From Phycisphaerae bacterium (GTDB lineage: Bacteria; Planctomycetota; Phycisphaerae; Tepidisphaerales; Tepidisphaeraceae): a stretch of 10,598 bases of DNA. Under the pieces are notes generated by a model that had not been told where the DNA came from, made no database searches, and worked only from the letters and a program-made list of their open reading frames with translations. The first letter of the stretch is position 1. Every line of letters begins with the position of its first letter. The stretch covers positions 1 through 10,598 of the forward strand of contig JACMJD010000771.1 of the NCBI GenBank assembly GCA_014380825.1. Reading direction: 5' to 3'. Positions 1-6,725 of this stretch are shown here, one piece after another. Both the position numbers and the translations under genes were made by a program.

Positions 1-522
1 AAGGGCAAAAAGAAAATGTCGCTCACGCCGATGACATTTTCGCTGTTGCACGCGACCGATTTCGCGCATCGATTGACGTACAACATCCTGCCGCCGCTGA
101 AGGCGGGCATGATCGTGTTGGCGGATCGGTATGCGTACACCGCGTTTGCGCGCGATGTCGTGCGCGGCTGCGACCCGGCGTGGGTGCGGCGAGTTTATCA
201 ATTCGCGCCGCGACCGGATCGCGCGTTTTACTTCAATGTGCCGATCGATATCAGCGTGAATCGCATTCTGTCCGGCCGGGCGAAGCTGAAGGATTACGAA
301 GCGGGAATGGATCTGAATCTTTCGCCGGACCCGGTGTCGAGCTTCAAGATTTTCCAGGGACGAATCTTGCTGGAGTACGCGAAGATCGCGAACGAATACG
401 GGCTCACCGAAATCGACGCGACGCAAAGCATCGGCGAACAGCAGTCGATCGTGCGCCGACTGGTCGATGAAACGTTGGCCGATTACGTGCCGCAGCCGCA
501 CGAAGAGGAGAGTGCGGTATGA
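1..522 (+). CDS. Thymidylate kinase-like protein, first copy (5'-truncated by window)
   Basis: This is the C-terminal part of a P-loop nucleotide kinase of the thymidylate kinase (Tmk) family, which phosphorylates dTMP to dTDP in the cytoplasm. The frame is open to base 1, so the true start and the Walker A loop lie outside the window. The ATG at 16 is internal by alignment with the next gene. Visible Tmk features are a helix with HATDFAHR, the segment IVLADRYAYTAFAR containing the DRY motif, and a LID-like region ending in DYEAGMDLN. The protein aligns along its whole visible length with the gene at 519-1241 (shared ADRY, GMD and DATQ blocks), so the two are tandem paralogues. Its TGA stop overlaps the next ATG (ATGA), which suggests translational coupling. 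Family membership is clear. Whether the substrate is dTMP cannot be judged without the N-terminus. Confidence 0.82.
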   Translation, partial: KGKKKMSLTPMTFSLLHATDFAHRLTYNILPPLKAGMIVLADRYAYTAFARDVVRGCDPAWVRRVYQFAPRPDRAFYFNVPIDISVNRILSGRAKLKDYEAGMDLNLSPDPVSSFKIFQGRILLEYAKIANEYGLTEIDATQSIGEQQSIVRRLVDETLADYVPQPHEEESAV

Positions 523-1241
523 GCGAGTTCAAATATCTCGGCCACGCAATGCCGTATCTCCCGCGCGAAGGCCGCACGGGAAAATTGATCGTCGTCGAAG
601 GCACCGACGGTGTGGGCCGCTCGACGCAGGCGTTTATGCTGAAAACGTGGCTCGAGGTGCAGGGCTACGGCGTGATGGACACCGGCTGGACGCGGTCGAA
701 ACTTATCGGCCAGGCCATCACCGAAGCCAAGGCCGGGCATTCGATGAACCGGCTGACATACTGCCTGATGTACGCGACGGACTTGGCCGATCGCATGGAG
801 TATCAGATCATCCCGGCGCTGCGCAGCGGGTTCATCGTGCTGGCGGATCGATACGTGTCGACCGCGATCGCGCGCGGCATCGCTCGCGGCGCCGACAAGA
901 ACTGGCTGCGCGATCTGTACGGCTTCGCCGTCGCTCCGGATCTGAATTTCTATCTCCAGATCGGCGTGCACGATCTCGTCCCGCGCGTGCTCGCCGCCGG
1001 TAAGATGAATTACTGGGAAAGCGGCATGGATATGAACTACGGCGACGATCTGTTCGACAGCTTCGTCGCGTATCAAAGCGAGATCATCGAGCAGTTCAAT
1101 ATCATGGCCAGCGAGCAAGGCTTCCACACGCTGGATGCGACGCAGGATGAACAGGATATTCAGCAACAGCTCCGCCAGGCTGTGGGGGATTATCTGGCGT
1201 CGACGAATGGTGTGACGAATATGTCCGCGTCGCGTTCGTGA
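519..1241 (+). CDS. Thymidylate kinase-like protein, second copy, with altered Walker A loop
   Basis: This 240-residue protein has Tmk-family architecture. There is an N-terminal extension of about 20 residues, then beta-1 and a P-loop EGTDGVGRSTQ (residues 27-37), the helix block YATDLADRMEYQIIPAL, VLADRYVSTAIAR with D110-R111-Y112, and a LID-like segment ending in ESGMDMN. The invariant Walker A lysine is arginine here (R34; codon CGC in GGC CGC TCG ACG). The usual T-R-E-P-G-G stretch after the P-loop is also absent and is replaced by DTGWTRSKLIG. The start is supported by GAGGAG at 505-510, eight bases upstream, and by the ATGA overlap with the preceding paralogue. The two proteins may act as a pair, perhaps as a heterodimer (inference). 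Activity could be weakened or changed by R34, so calling it a true dTMP kinase would be premature. Confidence 0.85.
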   Translation: MSEFKYLGHAMPYLPREGRTGKLIVVEGTDGVGRSTQAFMLKTWLEVQGYGVMDTGWTRSKLIGQAITEAKAGHSMNRLTYCLMYATDLADRMEYQIIPALRSGFIVLADRYVSTAIARGIARGADKNWLRDLYGFAVAPDLNFYLQIGVHDLVPRVLAAGKMNYWESGMDMNYGDDLFDSFVAYQSEIIEQFNIMASEQGFHTLDATQDEQDIQQQLRQAVGDYLASTNGVTNMSASRS

Positions 1242-1261
1242 TATCATGCGAAGATGGATTG

Positions 1262-1340
1262 GCCACAGAGGCACAGAGGGCACAGAGAAGAAATCAAAGA
1301 ATGCATTTGTATTTCTCTGTGTGCTCTGTGCCTCTGTGGC
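1262..1340. repeat. Palindromic element with arms of 8-9 nt tandem repeats
   Basis: The arms 1262-1289 and 1313-1340 pair at 26 of 28 positions around a 23-base spacer. Each arm is a run of a CACAGAGG-like unit (period 8-9); the right arm carries the complementary CTCTGTG units. It fills most of the gap between the second kinase-like gene and dapA and ends 30 bases before the dapA ATG. No T-run follows, so it is not a canonical terminator. Similar-looking CACAGAGG palindromes are, from general knowledge, scattered in many environmental bacterial genomes. Confidence 0.85.
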
Positions 1341-1370
1341 TAAACAGCATTTTGCTTTAGCGAGGATTTC

Positions 1371-2255
1371 ATGTTCAGTGGCGCGATTACCGCGATGATC
1401 ACACCGTTCCGCGAAGGACGCGTGGACGAAGGTCGCCTGCGCGATCAGATCGATCTGCAAATCAAGGGCGGGATCGACGCGCTCGTGCCGATGGGCACCA
1501 CCGGTGAATCGCCGACGCTCAGCATCGAGGAGCATCAGCGCTTCATCGAGCAAACGATCAAGCACGTGGCTGGACGCGTGCCGGTGATTGCGGGCGTGGG
1601 CGCGAATTCGACTGCCGAGGCGATGGAGTTGCACGCGTTCGCGAAGAAAGTTGGTGCCACTGCGGGCTTGTCCGTCAATCCGTACTACAACAAGCCCAGC
1701 CAGGAAGGTTTGTATCGGCACTTCATGGCGATCGCGGAAAAAATCGATCTGCCGATCGTGCTGTACAACGTGCCCTCGCGCTCGGCGATCACCATGCAGC
1801 CATCGACGGTCGCGCGATTGCGCCGGGCCAACCCGCAGCGCTTCGTCGCGATCAAGGAAGCGACCGGCTCGCTCGATCTCGCCAGCGAGATCATGAGCCT
1901 GTGCGATATCACCGTGATCAGCGGCGACGATTCGCTCACCCTGCCGCTGATGTCGATCGGCGCCCGCGGCGTGATCAGCGTGCTGTCGAACTTGCTGCCC
2001 GCGCCAGTCAAACAACTCACCAAACTCGCGCTGGCCGGCAATTTCTCGGATGCTCGGGCGATTCATCATCGCCTGTTCCCGCTGACCAAAGCGATCTTCG
2101 CCGACGGCAACCCCGCGGGCGTCAAACACGCGATGAAGCTGGCCGGCATCGACGGCGGCGAGATGCGCCTGCCGCTGGTCGACGCGAACGACGCGACGAA
2201 GTCTGCGATCGCGGAACAGATGAAGAAGCTCGATCTGCCGACCAAATCGACGTGA
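1371..2255 (+). CDS. dapA: 4-hydroxy-tetrahydrodipicolinate synthase
   Basis: DapA condenses pyruvate with aspartate semialdehyde in the first committed step of lysine and diaminopimelate synthesis. It is a cytoplasmic TIM-barrel lyase. The 294-residue length is normal for the family. The hallmarks are all present: the GTTGE loop (residues 42-46, with T43 and T44), NPYYNKP (residues 103-109), LYNVPSR with Y132 and the carboxylate-binding R137, and the Schiff-base lysine K162 in IKEATG. ISGDDSLTLP near 183-192 is also typical. The start is ATG 1371 with GAGG at 1362-1365, five bases upstream. The stop overlaps the next start as GTGA, so aroDE is probably translationally coupled to it. A 79-base palindrome lies just upstream of the ribosome binding site and may influence expression (inference). 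Confidence 0.96.
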   Translation: MFSGAITAMITPFREGRVDEGRLRDQIDLQIKGGIDALVPMGTTGESPTLSIEEHQRFIEQTIKHVAGRVPVIAGVGANSTAEAMELHAFAKKVGATAGLSVNPYYNKPSQEGLYRHFMAIAEKIDLPIVLYNVPSRSAITMQPSTVARLRRANPQRFVAIKEATGSLDLASEIMSLCDITVISGDDSLTLPLMSIGARGVISVLSNLLPAPVKQLTKLALAGNFSDARAIHHRLFPLTKAIFADGNPAGVKHAMKLAGIDGGEMRLPLVDANDATKSAIAEQMKKLDLPTKST

Positions 2256-3820
2256 CGCAGTTGTGCGTGCCCATCTTCGTCGAAGGTATCGAACAAGCGA
2301 AACGCAACGTAGCCGCCGCGATCGAAGCGGGAGCGGACATCGTCGAGCTTCGGCTCGACCTGGTTGCAAATTACGCAGACGTGAACGTCATTCGTGCCGG
2401 CCTGTCCGTGCCGATGATCCTCACGTGTCGATCGGTCGCTGAAGGCGGCGACGACGAGCGCAGCGACGAAGAGCGCATCGCGTTTCTCGAAAAGGCTTCG
2501 GCTTCAGGCACACCGTACGTCGACGTCGAGCTGCAAATGTACCAGCGCGTTCCTGCGATCGAAGCGGACATTCCGCGCCAACTGATCATCAGCGTACATG
2601 ACTTCAAGGGCCGGCCGTCGCGGCTCTACAGCTTGATCGACGAGATGAACCGCTCTCGCGCCAGTGTAAACAAGATCGCGTGGCAAGCCCGATCGATCCG
2701 CGACAACATTGATGCGTTCGAACTGCTGCAATCCCGACAGAAGTCCACGATCGCGCTGTGCATGGGCGAAGCCGGATTGATGAGCCGCGTGCTGGCGAAG
2801 AAGTTCGGCGCATTTCTCACGTTCGCATCGCTCCGCCCAACCGAAGCCACGGCGCCTGGCCAACCCACGATCGAAGAGATCAAGTGCCTGTACCGCTGGG
2901 ACGCGATCAACGAGAAGACAAAAGTCTTCGGCGTCGTCGGATCGCCCATCGGGCATTCGATGTCACCCGCCATTCACAACGCGGCGTTCGACTCAACCGG
3001 CTTCGACGGCGTGTATCTGCCGATGCTCGTGGAACCGAGCTACGAGAGCTTCAAGGCGTTCATGGAGAGTTTCCTCGCGTTCCCGTCCCTGGATCTCGCC
3101 GGGCTCTCGATCACGATCCCGCACAAAGAGAACGCGCTGCGATACCTGCAATCGAAGGGGGCGGCGATCGATCCGCTCGCGCAGAAAATCGGCGCGGTCA
3201 ACACGATCGTGATCACGCCAGCAGTTAGCGTCGGAGCGCAGCTCCGCGGATTCAACACGGATTACAATGCCATCCTCGATTGCATCACCGACAAGCTAAA
3301 CATCTCCCGCGACCAACTCTCCGACTATCGCGTCGCAATCATCGGCGCCGGCGGCACCGCGCGAACTGCGGTCGCGGCGCTCGCGGAATATGGCGCAACC
3401 GTCGTCATCTATAACCGGACCCGCGACAAATCGGATGCGTTAGCGAATGAGTTCAACAACAGATCCGGTCGCGTTGTCGCGGCGCGAATGGAAAAGCTCT
3501 GCGACAGTTGCTGTCACATCTTCATCAACGCGACACCCGTCGGCATGTCTCCGAACGTCGACGCCTCGCCGCTCGATGGGCAAACGGTGCATTTCACGCC
3601 GGACACGCTGGTGTTCGACACGATTTACAACCCCGCCGAGACGAAGCTGCTGCGTCAGGCGCGCGAACAAGGCGCAAAGACGATCGGCGGCAGCGAGATG
3701 TTCATCCGTCAGGCGGCTGAACAATTCCGCATTTGGACCGGCGTTGACGCGCCGGTTCAAGTCATGCGACAGGCGTTGCAGACACGTCTCGCCCAGCTTG
3801 CTGGTTCAACGTCCGAATAA
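2252..3820 (+). CDS. aroDE: Bifunctional 3-dehydroquinate dehydratase / shikimate dehydrogenase
   Basis: This fusion of 522 residues catalyses two consecutive shikimate-pathway steps: dehydroquinate to dehydroshikimate, then NADPH-dependent reduction to shikimate. Residues 1 to about 215 are a type I dehydroquinase, with ELRLD (32-36), TCRSVAEGG (58-66), catalytic H116 in ISVHDF, Schiff-base K141 in NKIAWQ, and MGEAGLMSR (171-179) followed by an APGQPT loop. Residues about 225-518 are shikimate dehydrogenase, with GSPIGHSMSPAIHN (230-243), ITIPHK with K292, GAVNT with N317, FNTD with D337, the dinucleotide loop GAGGTA (365-370), the NADP-type NRT (388-390), and the C-terminal QAAEQFRIWTG. The GTG start at 2252 overlaps the dapA stop. 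No Shine-Dalgarno is visible, so coupling is likely. An open frame extends upstream to 1901 but lies inside dapA. AroDE fusions are known from plants and chlamydiae. Confidence 0.95.
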   Translation: MTQLCVPIFVEGIEQAKRNVAAAIEAGADIVELRLDLVANYADVNVIRAGLSVPMILTCRSVAEGGDDERSDEERIAFLEKASASGTPYVDVELQMYQRVPAIEADIPRQLIISVHDFKGRPSRLYSLIDEMNRSRASVNKIAWQARSIRDNIDAFELLQSRQKSTIALCMGEAGLMSRVLAKKFGAFLTFASLRPTEATAPGQPTIEEIKCLYRWDAINEKTKVFGVVGSPIGHSMSPAIHNAAFDSTGFDGVYLPMLVEPSYESFKAFMESFLAFPSLDLAGLSITIPHKENALRYLQSKGAAIDPLAQKIGAVNTIVITPAVSVGAQLRGFNTDYNAILDCITDKLNISRDQLSDYRVAIIGAGGTARTAVAALAEYGATVVIYNRTRDKSDALANEFNNRSGRVVAARMEKLCDSCCHIFINATPVGMSPNVDASPLDGQTVHFTPDTLVFDTIYNPAETKLLRQAREQGAKTIGGSEMFIRQAAEQFRIWTGVDAPVQVMRQALQTRLAQLAGSTSE

Positions 3821-3854
3821 CTTTGGCAAGCGGTGCGCTATACAACACACGCGG

Positions 3855-3876
3855 CTGTTTCTGGTCGATGAAACAG
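3855..3876 (+). other. Short perfect hairpin between aroDE and the HD-GYP gene
   Basis: CTGTTTC (3855-3861) pairs perfectly with GAAACAG (3870-3876) around an 8-base loop. It lies 34 bases after the aroDE stop and about 20 bases before the GTG of the next gene. A GGAG (3879-3882) follows immediately, so the stem could mask or present that ribosome binding site. No T-run follows, which argues against a terminator. The function is an inference from position only. Confidence 0.35.
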
Positions 3877-3895
3877 GCGGAGTGGAAACACAACT

Positions 3896-5053
3896 GTGCT
3901 AATTTTAAGTCCCGATGAAGCCAAGGCGGGGATGAAGCTGGCGGCCGCGGTTCAACACCCGGATCAGCCGGATCAGGAACTGCTGCGCCCGGGTTATGAG
4001 CTGGAAGATGAAGTCATCCAGCGTCTGCGCCGGCTTGGCGTGGCGTTTATCTTTGTCGAATACCCCGCGCTGGACGATCTGGATCGCCACCTCGCGGCGT
4101 TCCTGAGCCCGGCGCGGCAAAAGCTGTATTCGCAGATGAAGCTGACGATCGAGACCAGCCAGCGCCGCACCAGCCCGGCCGTGTCGTATAACGAATATTA
4201 TTCCGCCACGCGCGAGCTGATGACCACGCTGCTCAGCCAGGGCCAGCATCCGATCTTCCTTGATCAGATGGCGCGGCTTGGCAACGACGGCGTCGGCCAT
4301 GCCATGGCGGTAGCGCACCTGTCGCTGCTGCTGGGCATCAAGCTGGAAAATTATCTGATCGAAGAACGAAGACGCCTGCCGTGCAGCCGCGCGAAAGACG
4401 TCGTCAACCTGGGCGTGGCGGGGATGCTGCACGATATCGGCAAATATCAATTGCCCGAAGCGCTGTGGAACCTCGATCAGATCGCCCCGCCAACCGATCC
4501 GGATGCGCTGGAACAATGGCAGGGCCATCCGCGCTTGAGCTACGAGCAGATTCGCGAAGCGGTCGAACCGACCGCAGCGTCGGCGGTGCTTCAGCATCAT
4601 CAGCGCTTCGACGGCAGCGGATTCCCGTCGATCTCCGCCGACGGCGCCGAGGCCAAGCGACTATCCGAACGCCGCATCCACATCTTCGCCCGAATCCTGC
4701 TGGCTGCCGATCTGTACGACCGATTAGCCACCGGGCATCCGCGACGTAAATCGAATGTCGAAGTCCTGCATCTGCTGCGGACGAAGTATGCCAGTTGGAT
4801 CGATCCGGTCGTGCTTCGCGGGTTGTGCGCCGTCGCGCCGCCGTTTCCACCCGGTTGCCGTTTGCGCCTGAGCGACGGCACGAGCGCGATTGTGCTGCGC
4901 GTAGACGAGATCGACCCGTACTCACCGGTCGTCCGTCGCATCGCCGAAGAGGACTGGCAGATGGCGGGCGAGCAGATCGATCTCTCGCTCCCCGGCACAC
5001 CGCAGATCTTGAGCGTCGGTGAGACGAAAGTTAAAGGATTGGTCCCCGCGTAG
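3896..5053 (+). CDS. HD-GYP domain protein, putative cyclic-di-GMP phosphodiesterase
   Basis: This 385-residue protein is of HD-GYP type, a family whose characterised members hydrolyse cyclic di-GMP at a binuclear or trinuclear metal site. Residues 1 to about 55 form the short N-terminal domain often seen before HD-GYP (GMKLAAAV, then LLRPGYELEDEVIQRLRRLGV). The catalytic domain spans about 130-310, with H135, H179-D180 in GMLHDIGK (K183), H211, H234-H235, DGSGFP (239-244) and D272 in AADLYDRLA. GYP itself reads GFP. The stretch between HDIGK and H211 is longer than usual. Residues about 320-378 form a small beta-rich tail. No membrane segment or receiver domain is seen, so it is probably cytosolic. 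The start is GTG 3896; there is no in-frame ATG between it and the upstream stop at 3869, and GGAG lies 13 bases upstream. Confidence 0.88.
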   Translation: MLILSPDEAKAGMKLAAAVQHPDQPDQELLRPGYELEDEVIQRLRRLGVAFIFVEYPALDDLDRHLAAFLSPARQKLYSQMKLTIETSQRRTSPAVSYNEYYSATRELMTTLLSQGQHPIFLDQMARLGNDGVGHAMAVAHLSLLLGIKLENYLIEERRRLPCSRAKDVVNLGVAGMLHDIGKYQLPEALWNLDQIAPPTDPDALEQWQGHPRLSYEQIREAVEPTAASAVLQHHQRFDGSGFPSISADGAEAKRLSERRIHIFARILLAADLYDRLATGHPRRKSNVEVLHLLRTKYASWIDPVVLRGLCAVAPPFPPGCRLRLSDGTSAIVLRVDEIDPYSPVVRRIAEEDWQMAGEQIDLSLPGTPQILSVGETKVKGLVPA

Positions 5054-5073
5054 GCAACACCAGCGGATGAAAG

Positions 5074-5757
5074 TCAGCCGGTGCGCGCACTCTTGGGGAC
5101 GACGACGATGCTCTTCGGTGATGTTGGACATTCGAACTGACACACGCCGCAGCCGATGCAGCCGGATTCCTTGACGACGATCTGATTAGCTAGCAATTCG
5201 ATCGCGAATGATCCGATCGGGCATTTGTCGACGCACAGGGAACAACTGCGATCGCTTTCCGAAGTCTCTATCGCGCGCGTTCGCAGGCATGTATCCGAAT
5301 GCCACACCGCAGTACCCATATCGATCTCGGCGACGACCGTCAGCACCAGCGCGCCGGTCGGGCAGACCTGCATGCAGTGCAAACCATCGCACACGACGCA
5401 GGGCATGTCGTTGGCGTCGATATACGGCGCGCCGTTTCCACGCACGCCGGTCGGATCGATCTTGATGCACTGGGCTGGGCAGACGCGCACGCATTCGCCG
5501 CCGCGGGAGCAGGTCTGACGAAACGCCTGCTCATCCAGCGCGCCAGGCGGACGCAATGCGATGTTCAAGGGTATCTGCCTGGGATGCGATGAAGCAGATC
5601 CGCTCGGCGTGCCCAGCGCTTCCATCTGCTCGAGCTGTCGCGCGGCCTCGTGCAGCGGCTCGATCGCATTGGCCAACGGCTTGAGCAGCTCGCGCAGACC
5701 TTCGCGAAAGAATCGCCGGCGATTGACTGGCTTGTCGCTGTCCAACATCGTGTTCAC
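5074..5757 (-). CDS. Four-cluster 4Fe-4S ferredoxin-type protein (MauM/NapG-like)
   Basis: This 227-residue electron carrier has sixteen cysteines, enough for four [4Fe-4S] clusters. The cysteine groups are C83/C89/C93/C97, C120/C123/C128/C132, C157/C172/C175/C179 and C200/C203/C206/C210, most ending in CP. The layout RPPGAL, PC..C....C...CPTGAL and MGTAVW resembles MauM/NapG polyferredoxins. The N-terminus has NRRRFFREG (12-20), a twin-arginine-like motif, but no hydrophobic stretch follows. Export by Tat is therefore doubtful, and a cytoplasmic location is as likely. In the first group the expected second cysteine is G86, with an extra C97 downstream. The start is GTG 5757 or ATG 5748 (residue 4); neither has a clear Shine-Dalgarno. 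It is convergent with the HD-GYP gene across 20 bases. No oxidoreductase partner is in the window, so the electron donor and acceptor are unknown. Confidence 0.87.
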   Translation of the reverse strand: MNTMLDSDKPVNRRRFFREGLRELLKPLANAIEPLHEAARQLEQMEALGTPSGSASSHPRQIPLNIALRPPGALDEQAFRQTCSRGGECVRVCPAQCIKIDPTGVRGNGAPYIDANDMPCVVCDGLHCMQVCPTGALVLTVVAEIDMGTAVWHSDTCLRTRAIETSESDRSCSLCVDKCPIGSFAIELLANQIVVKESGCIGCGVCQFECPTSPKSIVVVPKSARTG

Positions 5758-5850
5758 TGAAACGAAGATGATTCGCGCGCTCGCCGCTCGTTATTTCATC
5801 GCTTGCCCTTGCGGGGTGTTCGGACGATCATACGCGCCACCAACGCACCA

Positions 5851-6009
5851 ATGCTCGCTCGCCTGTGCCAATCTCTGCTGATCTGCCTCGCGGCGATGTG
5901 CGTCGCGCCGGGTTGTCAGCCGAAGTCTGAGAATCGCGATTCGCGCGGGAACCGATTGCCCGACAACCCGCCTCCGCACACGCCCCCACCACGGCAGCCG
6001 TCGAACTAG
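5851..6009 (+). CDS. Small putative lipoprotein with proline-rich tail
   Basis: This predicted 52-residue peptide starts at ATG 5851. It has a short charged start (R4), a hydrophobic stretch LLICLAAMCV and a lipobox-like APGC with C22 as the candidate lipidated residue. The mature part would be only about 31 residues, polar and then proline-rich (PPPHTPPPRQP). The frame is open back to an ATG at 5803, but starting at 5851 puts the signal peptide at the N-terminus as expected. There is no obvious Shine-Dalgarno. It diverges from the ferredoxin-like gene and ends 15 bases from the convergent lipoprotein gene. No homologue is recognised. The call rests on the signal-peptide pattern alone, and it could be a chance frame in high-GC DNA. 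Confidence 0.45.
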   Translation: MLARLCQSLLICLAAMCVAPGCQPKSENRDSRGNRLPDNPPPHTPPPRQPSN

Positions 6010-6024
6010 ATAACGGATTATAGA

Positions 6025-6702
6025 TTACGGGTCGACATTCACCGCCGGATGCGTTGCGGACGTCGGCGCGAGCGTCAGCTTCACGACCCTTTGCGCTTCC
6101 AGGCGGCGTTGCGTCAGCTCGTCGATGAACGTCACTTTCAACGTCAACATCTCGTGACGCGGGATCGTCTTCAGCGGAAGCGGCAGGACATATTCGTACA
6201 GCAGCGCGTGGCCGTACCAATGCTTTCGCGCCTCGTCGGTGCTGAATTCCCACCGGGCAACCAGCGGGGAATTGGGCGCGTTCAGATCAAAGGCTTCGAC
6301 GATAAACGACCCGGCCGCCTTCACGTCGTCGCCGGTTTCGTCGGTGGGAACGACGTAGACCTTCAGCGCGTCATCCGATTTCGAATCCGCCTTCAGCCGC
6401 GCCCCGCCGGTCAATCGGCCGATCTTCAGATCGTTCGCCGCGAAGAGCTTGGCGAGGCGATCATGAGGCAGCGTTTGCAGGGTGCCTTTGGATTCTTCCG
6501 CCGCGCGGAGCGCGTTCGTGTCGGTTTTGCGCGCGAGCTCAAGCTGCTCGATGCGCGACTGAAGCTCCTGGTTTTCTTTTCGGAGCGTGATGTTCGCCGC
6601 GTTGGGTTTGCTGCAGCCGGGGAGGAATAGAACCGCAGATGAACATAGATGAACACAGATGAGAGAAAAGACGAATGCGCCAATTCTCTTATCTGTGTTC
6701 AT
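6025..6702 (-). CDS. Putative lipoprotein with coiled coil and beta-rich domain; signal peptide from a repeat
   Basis: This 225-residue predicted lipoprotein has a charged start (K5, R6), a hydrophobic run over about residues 7-27 and the lipobox LPGC with C30. A coiled-coil-like segment follows (about 38-72, LRKENQELQSRIEQLELAR), then a domain (about 90-212) with LKIGRLTGG, VYVVPTDETGDDVKAAGS and the hydrophobic strand patterns of a beta-sandwich. I associate this layout with planctomycete surface proteins but cannot name a function. Residues 1-24 are encoded entirely by the palindromic repeat at 6631-6720, while L25-F26-L27-P28-G29-C30 lie just outside it. The ATG is 23 bases after the upstream clpP stop and has no Shine-Dalgarno; a stop codon lies three codons upstream in frame. 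Either the repeat supplied a new signal peptide, or the gene is now damaged at its 5' end. Confidence 0.75.
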   Translation of the reverse strand: MNTDKRIGAFVFSLICVHLCSSAVLFLPGCSKPNAANITLRKENQELQSRIEQLELARKTDTNALRAAEESKGTLQTLPHDRLAKLFAANDLKIGRLTGGARLKADSKSDDALKVYVVPTDETGDDVKAAGSFIVEAFDLNAPNSPLVARWEFSTDEARKHWYGHALLYEYVLPLPLKTIPRHEMLTLKVTFIDELTQRRLEAQRVVKLTLAPTSATHPAVNVDP

Positions 6703-6720
6703 CTGTGTTCATCTGTGGTT
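6631..6720. repeat. Palindromic element with arms of 10 nt tandem repeats
   Basis: The arms 6631-6665 and 6686-6720 pair at 32 of 35 positions. The right arm is three units of ATCTGTGTTC-like sequence (period 10) and the left arm carries the complementary GATGAACACA-like units. The three mismatches are all transitions that would be G-U wobbles in plus-strand RNA but A-C mismatches in the minus-strand transcript. The element joins the clpP stop region to the lipoprotein gene and encodes that protein's first 24 residues. Related ATGAACACAG palindromes are, from general knowledge, common in environmental bacterial genomes. Confidence 0.88.
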
Positions 6721-6725
6721 GAAAA

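Noticed and set aside
1901..2251. Upstream extension of the aroDE frame
   Set aside because: It overlaps dapA by more than 350 bases and encodes an Arg-rich stretch with no family resemblance. The dehydroquinase domain begins right after the GTG at 2252.
483..2369. A 628-codon open frame on the minus strand
   Set aside because: It lies antisense to the kinase-like gene and dapA, both with clear family motifs. Its residues are Arg/His/Asp-rich as expected of the reverse of high-GC coding DNA, and it reads straight through the palindrome at 1262-1340.
3823..3844. Promoter TTGGCA and TATACA upstream of the HD-GYP gene
   Set aside because: The two boxes are separated by only 10 bases, too close for a sigma-70 promoter, and no better -35 fits TATACA.
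6010..6030. AT-rich stretch TAACGGATTATAGATTACGG between convergent lipoprotein genes
   Set aside because: It has a loose internal repetition but no complementary arm and no terminator-like stem. It is too short to call a repeat element.
5828..6253. Minus-strand 141-codon frame across the lipoprotein gap
   Set aside because: It overlaps the 3' part of the lipoprotein gene in another frame and has shadow-like Arg/Ala composition with no domain.
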